A stretch of DNA of 64,000 nucleotides from JALYZC01 sp963725645. Lineage in GTDB: Bacteria; Actinomycetota; Thermoleophilia; Solirubrobacterales; Solirubrobacteraceae. Of this stretch, positions 40,571 through 48,102 are shown piece by piece (position 1 is the first letter of the stretch; every line of letters starts with the position of its first letter). The notes beneath the pieces were generated by a model. It was given only the letters and a program-made list of their open reading frames with translations, did no database searches and was not told where the DNA came from. The stretch lies in NCBI GenBank assembly GCA_963725645.1, contig CAVRZD010000002.1, positions 558,001-622,000 on the forward strand, read 5' to 3'. A program made the translations under genes and the position numbers.

Positions 40571-40600
40571 CAGGCGCACCCGCGGCCTGCATCGCCGTCT

Positions 40601-40606
40601 TAGACT
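40601..40606 (+). promoter_or_regulatory. -10 element (TAGACT), leaderless spacing
   Basis: TAGACT ends 9 nt before the GTG at 40616; it is the same hexamer and spacing as at 11197-11212. Confidence 0.5.
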
Positions 40607-40615
40607 GACGGTCGG

Positions 40616-41560
40616 GTGCCCACCTTCTGCCGCCACAACCGCTTCGTCGAGAACTGCCCAATCTGCAGCCCGCCGAAGGCGCCCGCCAAGACGCGGCGAC
40701 CGGCTGCCGGATCGCGCCGCACGTCGCAGGCGAAGCGCCGCAGCACGGGGGGCGTGCACGTCCGCCAGGTCGCGCGGATCGCGGATGACGGCTTTCGCTC
40801 GCCGCTGGTCCCGGGCCTCAAGCGGGAGGACGACGCTCGCCGGCTGGCCGAGGAGCTGGCCGTCGCGTCCGGTCGGCTGGACGAGCTGGCGATCGCGCCG
40901 CCCGGCCTGTACGCGGAGGCCGCCGCGGCGCCCGACGCCGAGGAGAGCCTGTGGCTGGCCTTCCTGATCGCCTATCTCGGCCCGCTCGAGGACGGCGATC
41001 CCTTCGCCGGAGTCGCGGCCGCGCGCGTGCCCTGGGCCGGCGGGGCGGCTCCCGAGCTCGACGGCGTCCCGACCGGGCCGCGAACCGCCCACGACCCGGC
41101 CCGCGGCACGGCGACGCCAGAGGCCTACCGCGCCTGGGCCGGCCGCGCGGGATCCCAGGCGGAGGTCCTGGCCGGCGAGCCGAACTGGAGCCCCGAGCGC
41201 CGCTTCATGCAGGCGTTCGAGCGCCTGTCGCTTCCCGGCCTCCACCGCGCAGCACGCTTCGACCTGCTCGTGAGCATCGGCCGGCTCGGCCGCGTGGACG
41301 TGCGCGCCGGCGCGCTGCGGCTGGGCGGATCAGACCTCGTGACGACCACGGCCAAGCGGGCGTTCGGAATCGGCGACACGATGCTGCTGGAGCGCCGAGC
41401 GGCGGAGCTCGCCGATGCCTGCGAGGTCCCGCTGGAGGCGCTCGACCTCGCGCTGGAGAACCTCGGCCGCCCGCCGGGCGAGCGGCTGCGCCTCGGTGCC
41501 GGCCCGGGGGCGCTCGACGAGGCCGCCCGTGACCGGGCGCTGGCCGCGCTCGGGCTCTGA
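40616..41560 (+). CDS. Hypothetical protein with N-terminal Cys/His motif
   Basis: A 314-residue protein I cannot place with confidence. The N-terminus has a compact metal-site pattern, Cys5-x-His7-x6-Cys14-x2-Cys17 (CRHNRFVENCPICS), then a basic linker (residues 20-50), then a mainly helical body with a WLAFLIAYLGPLEDGDPF segment, SPERRFMQAFERLSLPG and FDLLVSIGRLGRVDVRAG. The body could resemble a helix-hairpin-helix glycosylase-like fold but this is a guess. The GTG at 40616 keeps the Cys motif and follows a leaderless -10. It is a monocistronic gene between a small membrane protein and a MerR regulator. Confidence 0.7.
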   Translation: MPTFCRHNRFVENCPICSPPKAPAKTRRPAAGSRRTSQAKRRSTGGVHVRQVARIADDGFRSPLVPGLKREDDARRLAEELAVASGRLDELAIAPPGLYAEAAAAPDAEESLWLAFLIAYLGPLEDGDPFAGVAAARVPWAGGAAPELDGVPTGPRTAHDPARGTATPEAYRAWAGRAGSQAEVLAGEPNWSPERRFMQAFERLSLPGLHRAARFDLLVSIGRLGRVDVRAGALRLGGSDLVTTTAKRAFGIGDTMLLERRAAELADACEVPLEALDLALENLGRPPGERLRLGAGPGALDEAARDRALAALGL

Positions 41561-41641
41561 GGGCCTCGACCGCGTCGGATCGCCACATCTTTTCCCTGCA
41601 CTTGGGCGACTTCTCCCAGAGTGCAGGTTCGCTTGCGCGCA

Positions 41642-41670
41642 TTGCGCGAAGTTCCGAAAACCGCGATAAC
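41642..41670 (+). promoter_or_regulatory. Promoter (TTGCGC-N17-GATAAC) for the merR-type gene
   Basis: TTGCGC (41642-41647) and GATAAC (41665-41670) are 17 bp apart, and the ATG is 7 nt after the -10, so the message is probably leaderless. Confidence 0.5.
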
Positions 41671-41677
41671 GCTCCCC

Positions 41678-42568
41678 ATGAGCATCGTACGCACGAACGC
41701 AGCCGCGGCCATGCTGGGCGTCAGCCCCAACACGCTGCGGAGTTGGGAACGGCGCTTCGGCTATCCCAAGCCTCGGCGCACGCAGGGCGGCCACCGCCAG
41801 TTCGAGTTGACGCAGATCGAGGCGCTCCGCCAGGCCTTCGCCGAGACCCACAACATCTCCTCGGCGATCGCGCTCGCGCGCGAGCGCGGCGAGGGGCCGT
41901 CCACCTCGACGCGGCTGCAGTCCGCGTTCGCGGCCTTCGACGAGGACAAGGCCGGGCGACTGCTGGAGGAGAGCCTCGCCGTCCGCTCGGTCGAGCGCAC
42001 GGTGGAGGAGGTCCTGCTGCCCGGCGTCGAGGCGTTCGCCGGCGAGGACCCGCCCGCGCCGGAGCTGCAGTTCGCGTGGCGCTTCGCCACCGGCTGGCTG
42101 GCGGCCGCGCAGCGGGTGGCGCCGCCGGCGCACCGGGCCGATGGCGTGCTGATGTTCGACGCCTCCCAGCTGTTCGACGTCGACGCGCTGCACGCGCAGG
42201 CGCTCGACCTGGCGCTGCGCCGCGGCGGGCTGCGGACGCTCACGCTGAGCGTCGAGCTCGATCCCGCCCGTCTCGCGCGCGCCCTGCGCGCGCTCGGCCC
42301 GCGCGTCGTGGTCCTGACCGGCAGCCGCGCGTCGATGGACACGCTGGGCAGGCTCGTGTACGCCGCCCGGCGGGGCGAGCAGCCGGTCGAGGTCTTCGAC
42401 TACCGCGGTGCCCTGCCCGACACCGGCGCCAGCACCGTCGCGCGGCTGGGCGGCAGCCCGCTCGCGGCGCGCGACCTCGTGCTCGACGCGCTGGCGGCGG
42501 CCGAGCGGGCCCCGCAGCGCGGCGCCGCGCAGGTGCACCCGGCGCCGCGTGCCGTCAGCGGCGCGTGA
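41678..42568 (+). CDS. MerR-family regulator with degenerate B12-binding-like domain
   Basis: A 296-residue regulator. The N-terminal winged helix is MerR-like: AAAMLGVSPNTLRSWERRFGYPKPRRTQGGHRQF. The middle helical part and the Rossmann-like C-terminus (GVLMFDASQLFDVDALHAQALDLALRRGG, then ALGPRVVVLTGSR) follow the layout of CarH/LitR-type light-sensing repressors, but the cobalamin DxHxxG motif is absent: FDASQLFDVDALH has no His in register. It therefore probably senses something other than adenosylcobalamin, or nothing. The ATG at 41678 is preferred because it lies 7 nt after the -10; the open frame begins earlier. It is upstream of ileS and separately transcribed. Confidence 0.85.
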   Translation: MSIVRTNAAAAMLGVSPNTLRSWERRFGYPKPRRTQGGHRQFELTQIEALRQAFAETHNISSAIALARERGEGPSTSTRLQSAFAAFDEDKAGRLLEESLAVRSVERTVEEVLLPGVEAFAGEDPPAPELQFAWRFATGWLAAAQRVAPPAHRADGVLMFDASQLFDVDALHAQALDLALRRGGLRTLTLSVELDPARLARALRALGPRVVVLTGSRASMDTLGRLVYAARRGEQPVEVFDYRGALPDTGASTVARLGGSPLAARDLVLDALAAAERAPQRGAAQVHPAPRAVSGA

Positions 42569-42578
42569 GCACTGAGCG

Positions 42579-42606
42579 CTGACAGTTGCCGCGGCGGACC
42601 TAGAAT
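42579..42606 (+). promoter_or_regulatory. Promoter (CTGACA-N16-TAGAAT) for ileS, leaderless spacing
   Basis: CTGACA (42579-42584) and TAGAAT (42601-42606). The ATG is 9 nt after the -10, so there is no space for a T-box leader, which controls ileS in many Gram-positives. Confidence 0.55.
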
Positions 42607-42615
42607 CGTCCGTCC

Positions 42616-45600
42616 ATGACCGAGCCCCACCGCGCGGTCGACCCGCGCCCCGACTTCCCGCGCCTCGAGGAGGCGGTGCTCGCACGCTGGCGCGAGCGCG
42701 ACGTGTTCCGCGAGTCGATCCGCCGCCGCGCGGGCGCTCCCACGTGGGTCTTCTACGAGGGACCGCCGACGGCGAACGGCCGGCCGGGCTCCCACCACGT
42801 GCTCTCGCGCGTGTTCAAGGACATCTTCCCCCGCTACAAGACGATGCGCGGGTACTCGGTCGACCGCAAGGGCGGCTGGGACTGCCACGGCCTCCCTGTG
42901 GAGATCGAGGTCGAGAAGCAGCTCGGGATCGCCTCCAAGGAGGACATCGAGCGCTATGGCATCGCCGAGTTCAACCAGCGCTGCCGCGAGTCGGTGTTCG
43001 AGTTCCTCGAGGAGTGGAACCGCCTGACCGAGCGGATCGGCTTCTGGATCGACCTCGACGACGCCTACCGGACCCTCGACAACGACTACATCGAGTCGGT
43101 GTGGTGGGCGCTACGGCAGATCTGGGACCGCGGGCTGCTGGTCGAGAGCCACAAGGTCGTGCCCTACTGCCCCCGCGACCAGACGGCGCTGTCGTCGCAC
43201 GAGGTCGCGCTCGGCTACGAGGACGTCGTCGACCCGTCGGTGTACGTGAAGTTCCCGGTGCTCGAGCCGCGGGGGCCGCTGCAGCCGGGCGACGTGCTGC
43301 TCGTGTGGACGACGACGCCGTGGACGCTCGTGTCGAACGCCGCGGTCGCCGTCGATCCCGCGCTGTCCTACGTGCGGGCGCGCGTGGACGGGGAGACCTC
43401 CGTCCTGGCCGAGGCGCTGGTCGAGCGCGTCCTCGGGCACGACGCCGAGGTGCTCGAGCGGTTCGCGGGCCGCGAGCTCGAGGGCACGCGCTACGAGCCG
43501 CCCTTCCCCTTCCTGGCCGCCGAGGAGTACGGCCCCAAGGGCCACACCGTCCTGCCGGCCGACTTCGTCACCGCCGAGGACGGAACGGGCCTCGTGCACA
43601 CGGCGATCGCCTTCGGCGAGGACGACTTCCGCCTTGGCGAGGAGCAGGGCCTGAACGCCGTCAACCCCGTTCGCCTCGACGGCACCTACGACGAGCGGAT
43701 CGGACCGTACGCCGGGCGCTTCGTCAAGGACGCGGACGCGGACCTGGTCGAGGACCTGCGCGCCCGCGGGCGGCTGCTGCGCGCGGAGGAGTACGAGCAC
43801 GCCTACCCGCATTGCTGGCGCTGCGGCACGCCGCTGCTCTACTACGCGAAGCCGTCGTGGTACATCCGCACCTCGGAGCTGCGCGATCGCCTCCTGGCGG
43901 CCAACGAGACCGTCCACTGGCACCCGGAGCACATCAAGCACGGGCGCTTCGGCAAGTGGCTGGAGAACAACGTCGACTGGGCGCTCTCGCGCGAGCGCTA
44001 CTGGGGCACCCCGCTACCGGTGTGGCGCTGCGAGGCGGGCCACGTCCACTGCATCGGGTCCTTCGCGGAGCTGCGCGAGCGATCGGGCGTCGTGCTCGAG
44101 GATCCGCACCGACCCTACGTCGACGAGGTCACCTTCCCCTGCCCCGAGTGCGGCGAGGAGATGCGCCGCGTGCCCGAGGTCATCGACGTGTGGTTCGACT
44201 CGGGCTCGATGCCGTTCGCACAGGACCACGCGCCGTTCGAGAACCAGGAGCACTTCGAGGCGCACTTCCCCGCCGACTTCATCTGCGAGGCCCTGGACCA
44301 GACGCGCGGCTGGTTCTACTCGCTGCTCGCGGTCTCGACGCTGCTCTTCGACGAGTCGTCGTATCGCAACGTGGTCTGCCTCGGCCTGATCCTCGATCCC
44401 GAGGGCCAGAAGATGTCGAAGTCCAAGGGCAACATCGTCGTGCCCTGGGAGGTCATCGATCGCTTCGGCGCCGACGCGTTCCGCTGGTACTTCTTCACGT
44501 CCAAGCAGCCGTGGGACGGCTATCGCTTCTCGCTGGAGACGATCGGCGAGGGCGTGCGCCAGTTCCTGCTCCAGCTGTGGAACACCTACGCGTTCTACGT
44601 CCTGTACGCGAACGTCAACGACGTGACCGCGGTGGACGTGCGGTCCGACGACGACCTCGACCGCTGGGCGCTGTCGCGTCTGGCGGCGACGACCGAGCGG
44701 GTGCGCGAGCGCCTCGACGCGTACGACGCCACGTTCGCCGGGCGCGCGATCGCCGAGTTCGTCGACGAACTGTCCAACTGGTACGTCCGCCGCTCGCGGC
44801 GGCGCTTCTGGGACGGTGAGGCAGCGGCGTTCGCGACGCTGCGCCACTGCCTGCGTCACGGTGTCGCAGCTGCTCGCCCCGTTCTGCCCGTTCGTGGCCG
44901 ACGAGATCTACGACAACCTCGACGGGTCCGAGCCGAGCGTGCACCTGTGCGACTTCCCCGAGCCCGGGGAGCGCGACGAGGCGCTCGAGGAGGCGATGGC
45001 GGTGGCGCGGGAGACCGTACGCCTGGGGCTCTCGGCGCGCGCGCAGGCGAAGGTCAAGCTCCGCCAGCCGCTGCGCGAGGCGGTCATCGTGGCGGCCGGC
45101 GCCGAACGCGAGGCGATCGAGCGCCTGGGCGGGATCGTCGCCGAGGAGCTCAACGTCAAGACGCTGCGGTTCGTCGAGGCCGCCGACGAGCTGGGCAGCT
45201 ACGAGGTCAAGCCCAACTACCGTGCGCTGGGGCCGCGCTTCGGCAAGCACATGCCGCAGGTGGCGGCCGCGGTGGCCGCGCTGGACCCCGAGCACGTCGC
45301 CGACGCGCTGAGCAACGGGCGCATGGTCGGCATCGCGATCGACGGGCGCGAGCACCAGCTGAGTGCCGACGAGCTCGAGCTCGTGATGAAGCCGCTTGAG
45401 GGTTACCAGCTCGAGCGAGAGGGCTCCCACGCCGTGGCGCTCGACCTCGCGATCGACGACGAGCTGCGCCGGGAGGGCCTCGCGCGCGACATCGTCCGCG
45501 CGATCCAGGGCGCCCGCAAGGACGCCGGCCTGGCCGTGGAGGAGCGGATTCGCCTCACGCTCGACGGCGACGAGGACCTGCTCGAGGCCGCGCGCGAGCA

Positions 45601-45724
45601 CGAGGGCTACATCGCCGGCGAGACGCTTGCGACCTCGATCTCCTACGACGCCGTCGACGGCACGGGCGCGGCGGCGAACGTGGAGGGCACGGAGCTGCGC
45701 ATCGCCGTGGAGCGCGCGAACTAG
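42616..45724 (+). CDS. ileS: Isoleucyl-tRNA synthetase with an apparent single-base frameshift
   Basis: IleS charges tRNA-Ile. The first frame (from 42616) covers the Rossmann catalytic domain with a variant HIGH box (PTANGRPGSHHVL), the editing domain, zinc-type CWRCGTPLLYYAKPSWY, and KMSKSKGN near residue 598, continuing to RRFWDGEAAAFATLRHCL. The protein then continues in another frame with VTVSQLLAPFCPFVADEIYDNL to the stop at 45724, including the C-terminal anticodon-binding domains. The total span is 3109 bases, one more than a multiple of three, so one extra base lies at about 44851-44855 (CTGCGTC instead of CTGGTC or CTCGTC). The restored product would be ~1035 residues, the normal size of this IleS type. 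As the gene is essential, a sequencing error is the likeliest cause. Confidence 0.92.
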
Positions 45725-46042
45725 GTGCGGCGCGTCGCGCTGATCCTGGCGCCGCTCGCCGTCGTGGCGGCGCTGTTCGTCGCGCTCGCCCTGGCGGCGG
45801 ACGCCCCGGCGGACTGTCCGTCGTTCAAGCACGCGCGCCGGGCGGTGCGCTCGATCCAGGCCCACGGGGTCGGCCGCGAGCTGAGCTGCGCGCAGATCCG
45901 CGCGGCCGTCGTCGCCTGGATCGAGGCGAAGTACCCGGCCCGCGCCGCGGGCTGGCGGTTCGCGTACCGCGCGGATTGCAGCTGCCACGTTGCGGACCGG
46001 CGCCTGCCCGACGGTCGGCGCCAGCGCTTCGTGTTCAGCTGA
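45725..46042 (+). CDS. Exported small cysteine-containing protein
   Basis: A 105-residue secreted protein without recognised family. Residues 4-25 are a signal peptide (LILAPLAVVAALFVALALAA) with a likely cleavage before DAPADCPS. The mature part has four cysteines (Cys31, Cys55 and the pair in DCSCHVADRR), which could form two disulfides. A GTG at 45725 directly follows the ileS stop, with no Shine-Dalgarno sequence, so it is probably translated by re-initiation. It converges on thioredoxin with a 7-bp gap. Confidence 0.68.
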   Translation: MRRVALILAPLAVVAALFVALALAADAPADCPSFKHARRAVRSIQAHGVGRELSCAQIRAAVVAWIEAKYPARAAGWRFAYRADCSCHVADRRLPDGRRQRFVFS

Positions 46043-46049
46043 GGGGCCG

Positions 46050-46373
46050 CTAGGCGAGCACGGGCTCGAGCTCGGCCTCGAGCTTGCGCTTCGGGTAGGC
46101 GCCGATGACCTTCTTGGCCACCTCGCCGTGCTTGAAGACGATCAGCGTGGGGATCGAGAGGACCTCGTACCGGGCCGTCGTCTGCTGGTTCTCGTCCGTG
46201 TTGAGCTTGACCACCTTGATGTCCTCGCGCTCGCCCGCGATCTCCTCGAGCACGGGAGCGACCACGCGGCAGGGACCGCACCACGGCGCCCAGAAGTCCA
46301 CCAGGACCGGCGTGTCGGCCTCGATGACCTCGGCGACGAAGTTGGTGTCGGTGACCTCGGTGACTTCCGCCAT
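46050..46373 (-). CDS. trxA: Thioredoxin
   Basis: A 107-residue cytosolic thioredoxin reducing disulfides in ribonucleotide reductase, peroxiredoxins and Msr enzymes. The redox motif is FWAPWCGPCRVVAPVLEE (near residues 28-45), the cis-proline loop is VLSIPTLIVFKHGE (near 73), and the protein has the standard length. The ATG at 46373 has GGGGAG at good spacing. A TATAGT -10 (46424-46419) lies inside an operator-like dyad, so regulation is likely. MsrB, a thioredoxin client, is encoded elsewhere in the window. Confidence 0.96.
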   Translation of the reverse strand: MAEVTEVTDTNFVAEVIEADTPVLVDFWAPWCGPCRVVAPVLEEIAGEREDIKVVKLNTDENQQTTARYEVLSIPTLIVFKHGEVAKKVIGAYPKRKLEAELEPVLA

Positions 46374-46418
46374 GTTCGCTCCCCTTCCCTTCAGCCTGCG
46401 ATCGCGTCTCGTTCAAGC

Positions 46419-46435
46419 ACTATACAAAGTGTAGT
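46419..46435. promoter_or_regulatory. Near-perfect palindrome overlapping the trxA -10
   Basis: ACTATAC-AAA-GTGTAGT: 7-bp arms with one mismatch, 46419-46435. The minus-strand -10 (TATAGT, 46424-46419) is inside the left arm. It resembles the ACTAC/GTAGT dyads of winged-helix BlaI/MecI-type repressors, though that assignment is only by eye. Confidence 0.45.
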
Positions 46436-46489
46436 AACTGTGTCCGGCACCGCCGCCGGGCGTTACGGGTCCGACAGTATGGCGCGCGG

Positions 46490-47188
46490 TCAGGCGGCCA
46501 GCGCCCGCAAAATGTGCGGCGAGACGTACACCTCGACGAACGCGCTCGCGATCAGCACCGGGACGGCGATCGCCACGGTGACGAACGTGGCCGCGAGCAA
46601 CTGGTCCCAGTCGTCGCGCCGCGAGGCGATGATCCACGCGGCGAGCGGGAGGAACAGGGCCGTCAGCTCCGGGAGCGCGTGCGGCAGCAGTCCCACGAGC
46701 AGGAGCGCCGGCGAGATGCCGAGCTGCGCCGCCAGGGTGGAGGCGCCGCCCCCGAGCACGAAGGCCTGGGTGAACAGCGAGAAGGTCGTCGCGCACACGA
46801 CGAAGCCGATCGCCAGCGGGCCCGCCTTGTCGTGGACCCAGCGCCAGGCGCCGCTGTACTTCGTGGCCTGGAGCGGCAGGGACGATCCGGCGATGAAGCC
46901 CGCCACGCAGGCCATCGCGTGCAGCGCGAGCACGAGCGAGTTGCGGAACAGGACCGCGCCGACGGCGCCGAGCGAGGTCGCGCGGTTGAGCCCGGGGATG
47001 GCGAGCCCGGACGGGTCGGGCGTTGAGAGCAGCGCCACGACCCAGACGGCGAGCAGCAACGCGGCCACGACGGCAAGCGAGCCGGTCAGCCACGACCACA
47101 GCACGCTGCCGGGGTGGGCGTTCCAGCGCTCGAGTGTGGCCCGCGTGTCGCGCAGGCCCTGGACGAGGACGAAGTCCTGGGCTTCCAC
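46490..47188 (-). CDS. SpoIIM/DUF95-family membrane protein
   Basis: A 232-residue integral membrane protein with five to six helices. The central FRNSLVLALHAMACVAGFIAGSS and GLLPHALPELTALFLPLAAWIIA segments match the stage II sporulation protein M (DUF95) family, found also in non-sporulating bacteria, where its role is unknown. The GTG at 47188 is the only start that keeps the first soluble part (MEAQDFVLVQGLRDTRATLERW). Upstream, towards the glycosyltransferase gene, are three stacked hairpins. No Shine-Dalgarno sequence is evident. Confidence 0.8.
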   Translation of the reverse strand: MEAQDFVLVQGLRDTRATLERWNAHPGSVLWSWLTGSLAVVAALLLAVWVVALLSTPDPSGLAIPGLNRATSLGAVGAVLFRNSLVLALHAMACVAGFIAGSSLPLQATKYSGAWRWVHDKAGPLAIGFVVCATTFSLFTQAFVLGGGASTLAAQLGISPALLLVGLLPHALPELTALFLPLAAWIIASRRDDWDQLLAATFVTVAIAVPVLIASAFVEVYVSPHILRALAA

Positions 47189-47221
47189 TCATAAGGCATC
47201 GGCAGTCGGCGGGCCGCGGTT

Positions 47222-47256
47222 GAGGGACGGACTCGCAAACAGCGAGCCCGTCCCTC
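47222..47256. repeat. Hairpin 1 of three, AAACA loop
   Basis: The stem GAGGGACGG/CCGTCCCTC is followed by an A-C mismatch, then CTCGC/GCGAG, closing on the loop AAACA (47237-47241). Fourteen base pairs in total. Confidence 0.7.
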
Positions 47257-47265
47257 GCCGTAACC

Positions 47266-47284
47266 GGGACGGCTTCGCCGTCCC
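47266..47284. repeat. Hairpin 2 of three, TTC loop
   Basis: A perfect 8-bp stem, GGGACGGC/GCCGTCCC, with a 3-nt loop. Confidence 0.65.
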
Positions 47285-47302
47285 TCCCGGCCTCACAGCT
47301 CC

Positions 47303-47323
47303 GGGCCTGCAAACAGCAGGCCC
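47303..47323. repeat. Hairpin 3 of three, AAACA loop
   Basis: A perfect 8-bp stem, GGGCCTGC/GCAGGCCC, with the same loop AAACA as hairpin 1. Its base lies 18 bases from the stop of the glycosyltransferase gene. Confidence 0.7.
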
Positions 47324-47340
47324 TCCGCCGTTCGGCCACG

Positions 47341-48072
47341 TCACGAGGGGCGCCAGCCGCGAATCTGCGGGACGCGCCAGAACGCCTCGGACGCGATGCG
47401 CCAGGACATCTTGGACTGGCCGACGCGGCGCTCGCGGAACACGATCGGCACCTCGACGATGCGCAGCCCCAACCGCGCGGTGCGGTAAGACAGCTCGATC
47501 TGGAATGCGTAGCCCTTCGAGCGCACGCTGGACAGGTCGATCGCCTCGAGGGTCGCGCGGCGGAAGCACTTGAACCCTCCCGTCAGGTCGTGCTGGCGCA
47601 GGCCAAGGATGAGGCGCGCGTACAGCGACCCGCCGCGCGAGATCAGCCGCCGCACGACGCCCCAGTCCGTCGCCCCGCCGCCGGGCACGTAGCGCGACCC
47701 GAGCACGAGGTCGGCGCCGTCGCGGGCGGCCGCGAGCAGCCGGCCGAGGTCCTCGGGGTCGTGGGAGAAGTCGGCGTCCATCTCCAGGACGTAGCCGGCG
47801 CCGCCGGCGAGCGCCTCCGCGAACCCGGCGAGGTAGGCGGGGCCCAGGCCGCCCTTGGCCGGGCGGTGCAGCACCCGCAGCTCATCGCGCTCGGCGGCCA
47901 ATCGGTCGGCAAGCTCCCCGGTCCCGTCCGGGGAATTGTCGTCCACGATCAGCATCACGAAACCCTCCGGCGCCGCCTTGCGCAGGGCCTTCGTGGCAGC
48001 CTGCACGAGCGCCTCGAGGTTCTCCGCCTCGTTGTAGGTGGGAACGACGAGCCAGGGGATATCCGCTTCCAT
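47341..48072 (-). CDS. Polyprenyl-phosphate mannosyl/glucosyltransferase (DPM1-like, GT2)
   Basis: A 243-residue GT2 glycosyltransferase like dolichol-phosphate mannose synthase and the catalytic part of actinobacterial Ppm1. It has WLVVPTYNEAENLEALV, IVDDNSPDGTGELAD, the metal-binding DAD in VLEMDADFSHDPEDL (near residue 98), GSRYVPGGG, and the tail FRERRVGQSKMS typical of DPM1. There are no C-terminal membrane helices, so it is the soluble type. It loads a sugar on a polyprenyl phosphate for wall glycans or protein glycosylation. A TAGGGT (48088-48083) ten bases before the ATG serves as its -10. It is divergent from polX. Confidence 0.9.
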   Translation of the reverse strand: MEADIPWLVVPTYNEAENLEALVQAATKALRKAAPEGFVMLIVDDNSPDGTGELADRLAAERDELRVLHRPAKGGLGPAYLAGFAEALAGGAGYVLEMDADFSHDPEDLGRLLAAARDGADLVLGSRYVPGGGATDWGVVRRLISRGGSLYARLILGLRQHDLTGGFKCFRRATLEAIDLSSVRSKGYAFQIELSYRTARLGLRIVEVPIVFRERRVGQSKMSWRIASEAFWRVPQIRGWRPS

Positions 48073-48082
48073 GAAGCGGCCT

Positions 48083-48088
48083 ACCCTA
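48083..48088 (-). promoter_or_regulatory. -10 element (TAGGGT) for the DPM1-like gene, leaderless spacing
   Basis: TAGGGT reads 48088 to 48083, 10 nt before the ATG at 48072. On the plus strand the same bases give TACCCT, a possible -10 for polX (15 nt before its ATG). Confidence 0.45.
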
Positions 48089-48102
48089 TTTCTTTGCAGA
48101 CG

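Noticed and set aside
42560..42616. A T-box riboswitch upstream of ileS.
   Set aside because: The -10 lies 9 nt before the start codon, leaving no leader; the upstream sequence is the end of the MerR-type gene.
44830..45399. The C-terminal ~190 codons of the longest ileS frame.
   Set aside because: After the frameshift this frame gives Arg/Ala-rich sequence; the true IleS C-terminus lies in the frame ending at 45724.
47222..47323. The hairpin cluster considered as a CRISPR array.
   Set aside because: Stem sequences differ, spacing is irregular, and there is no repeat-spacer periodicity or cas gene.
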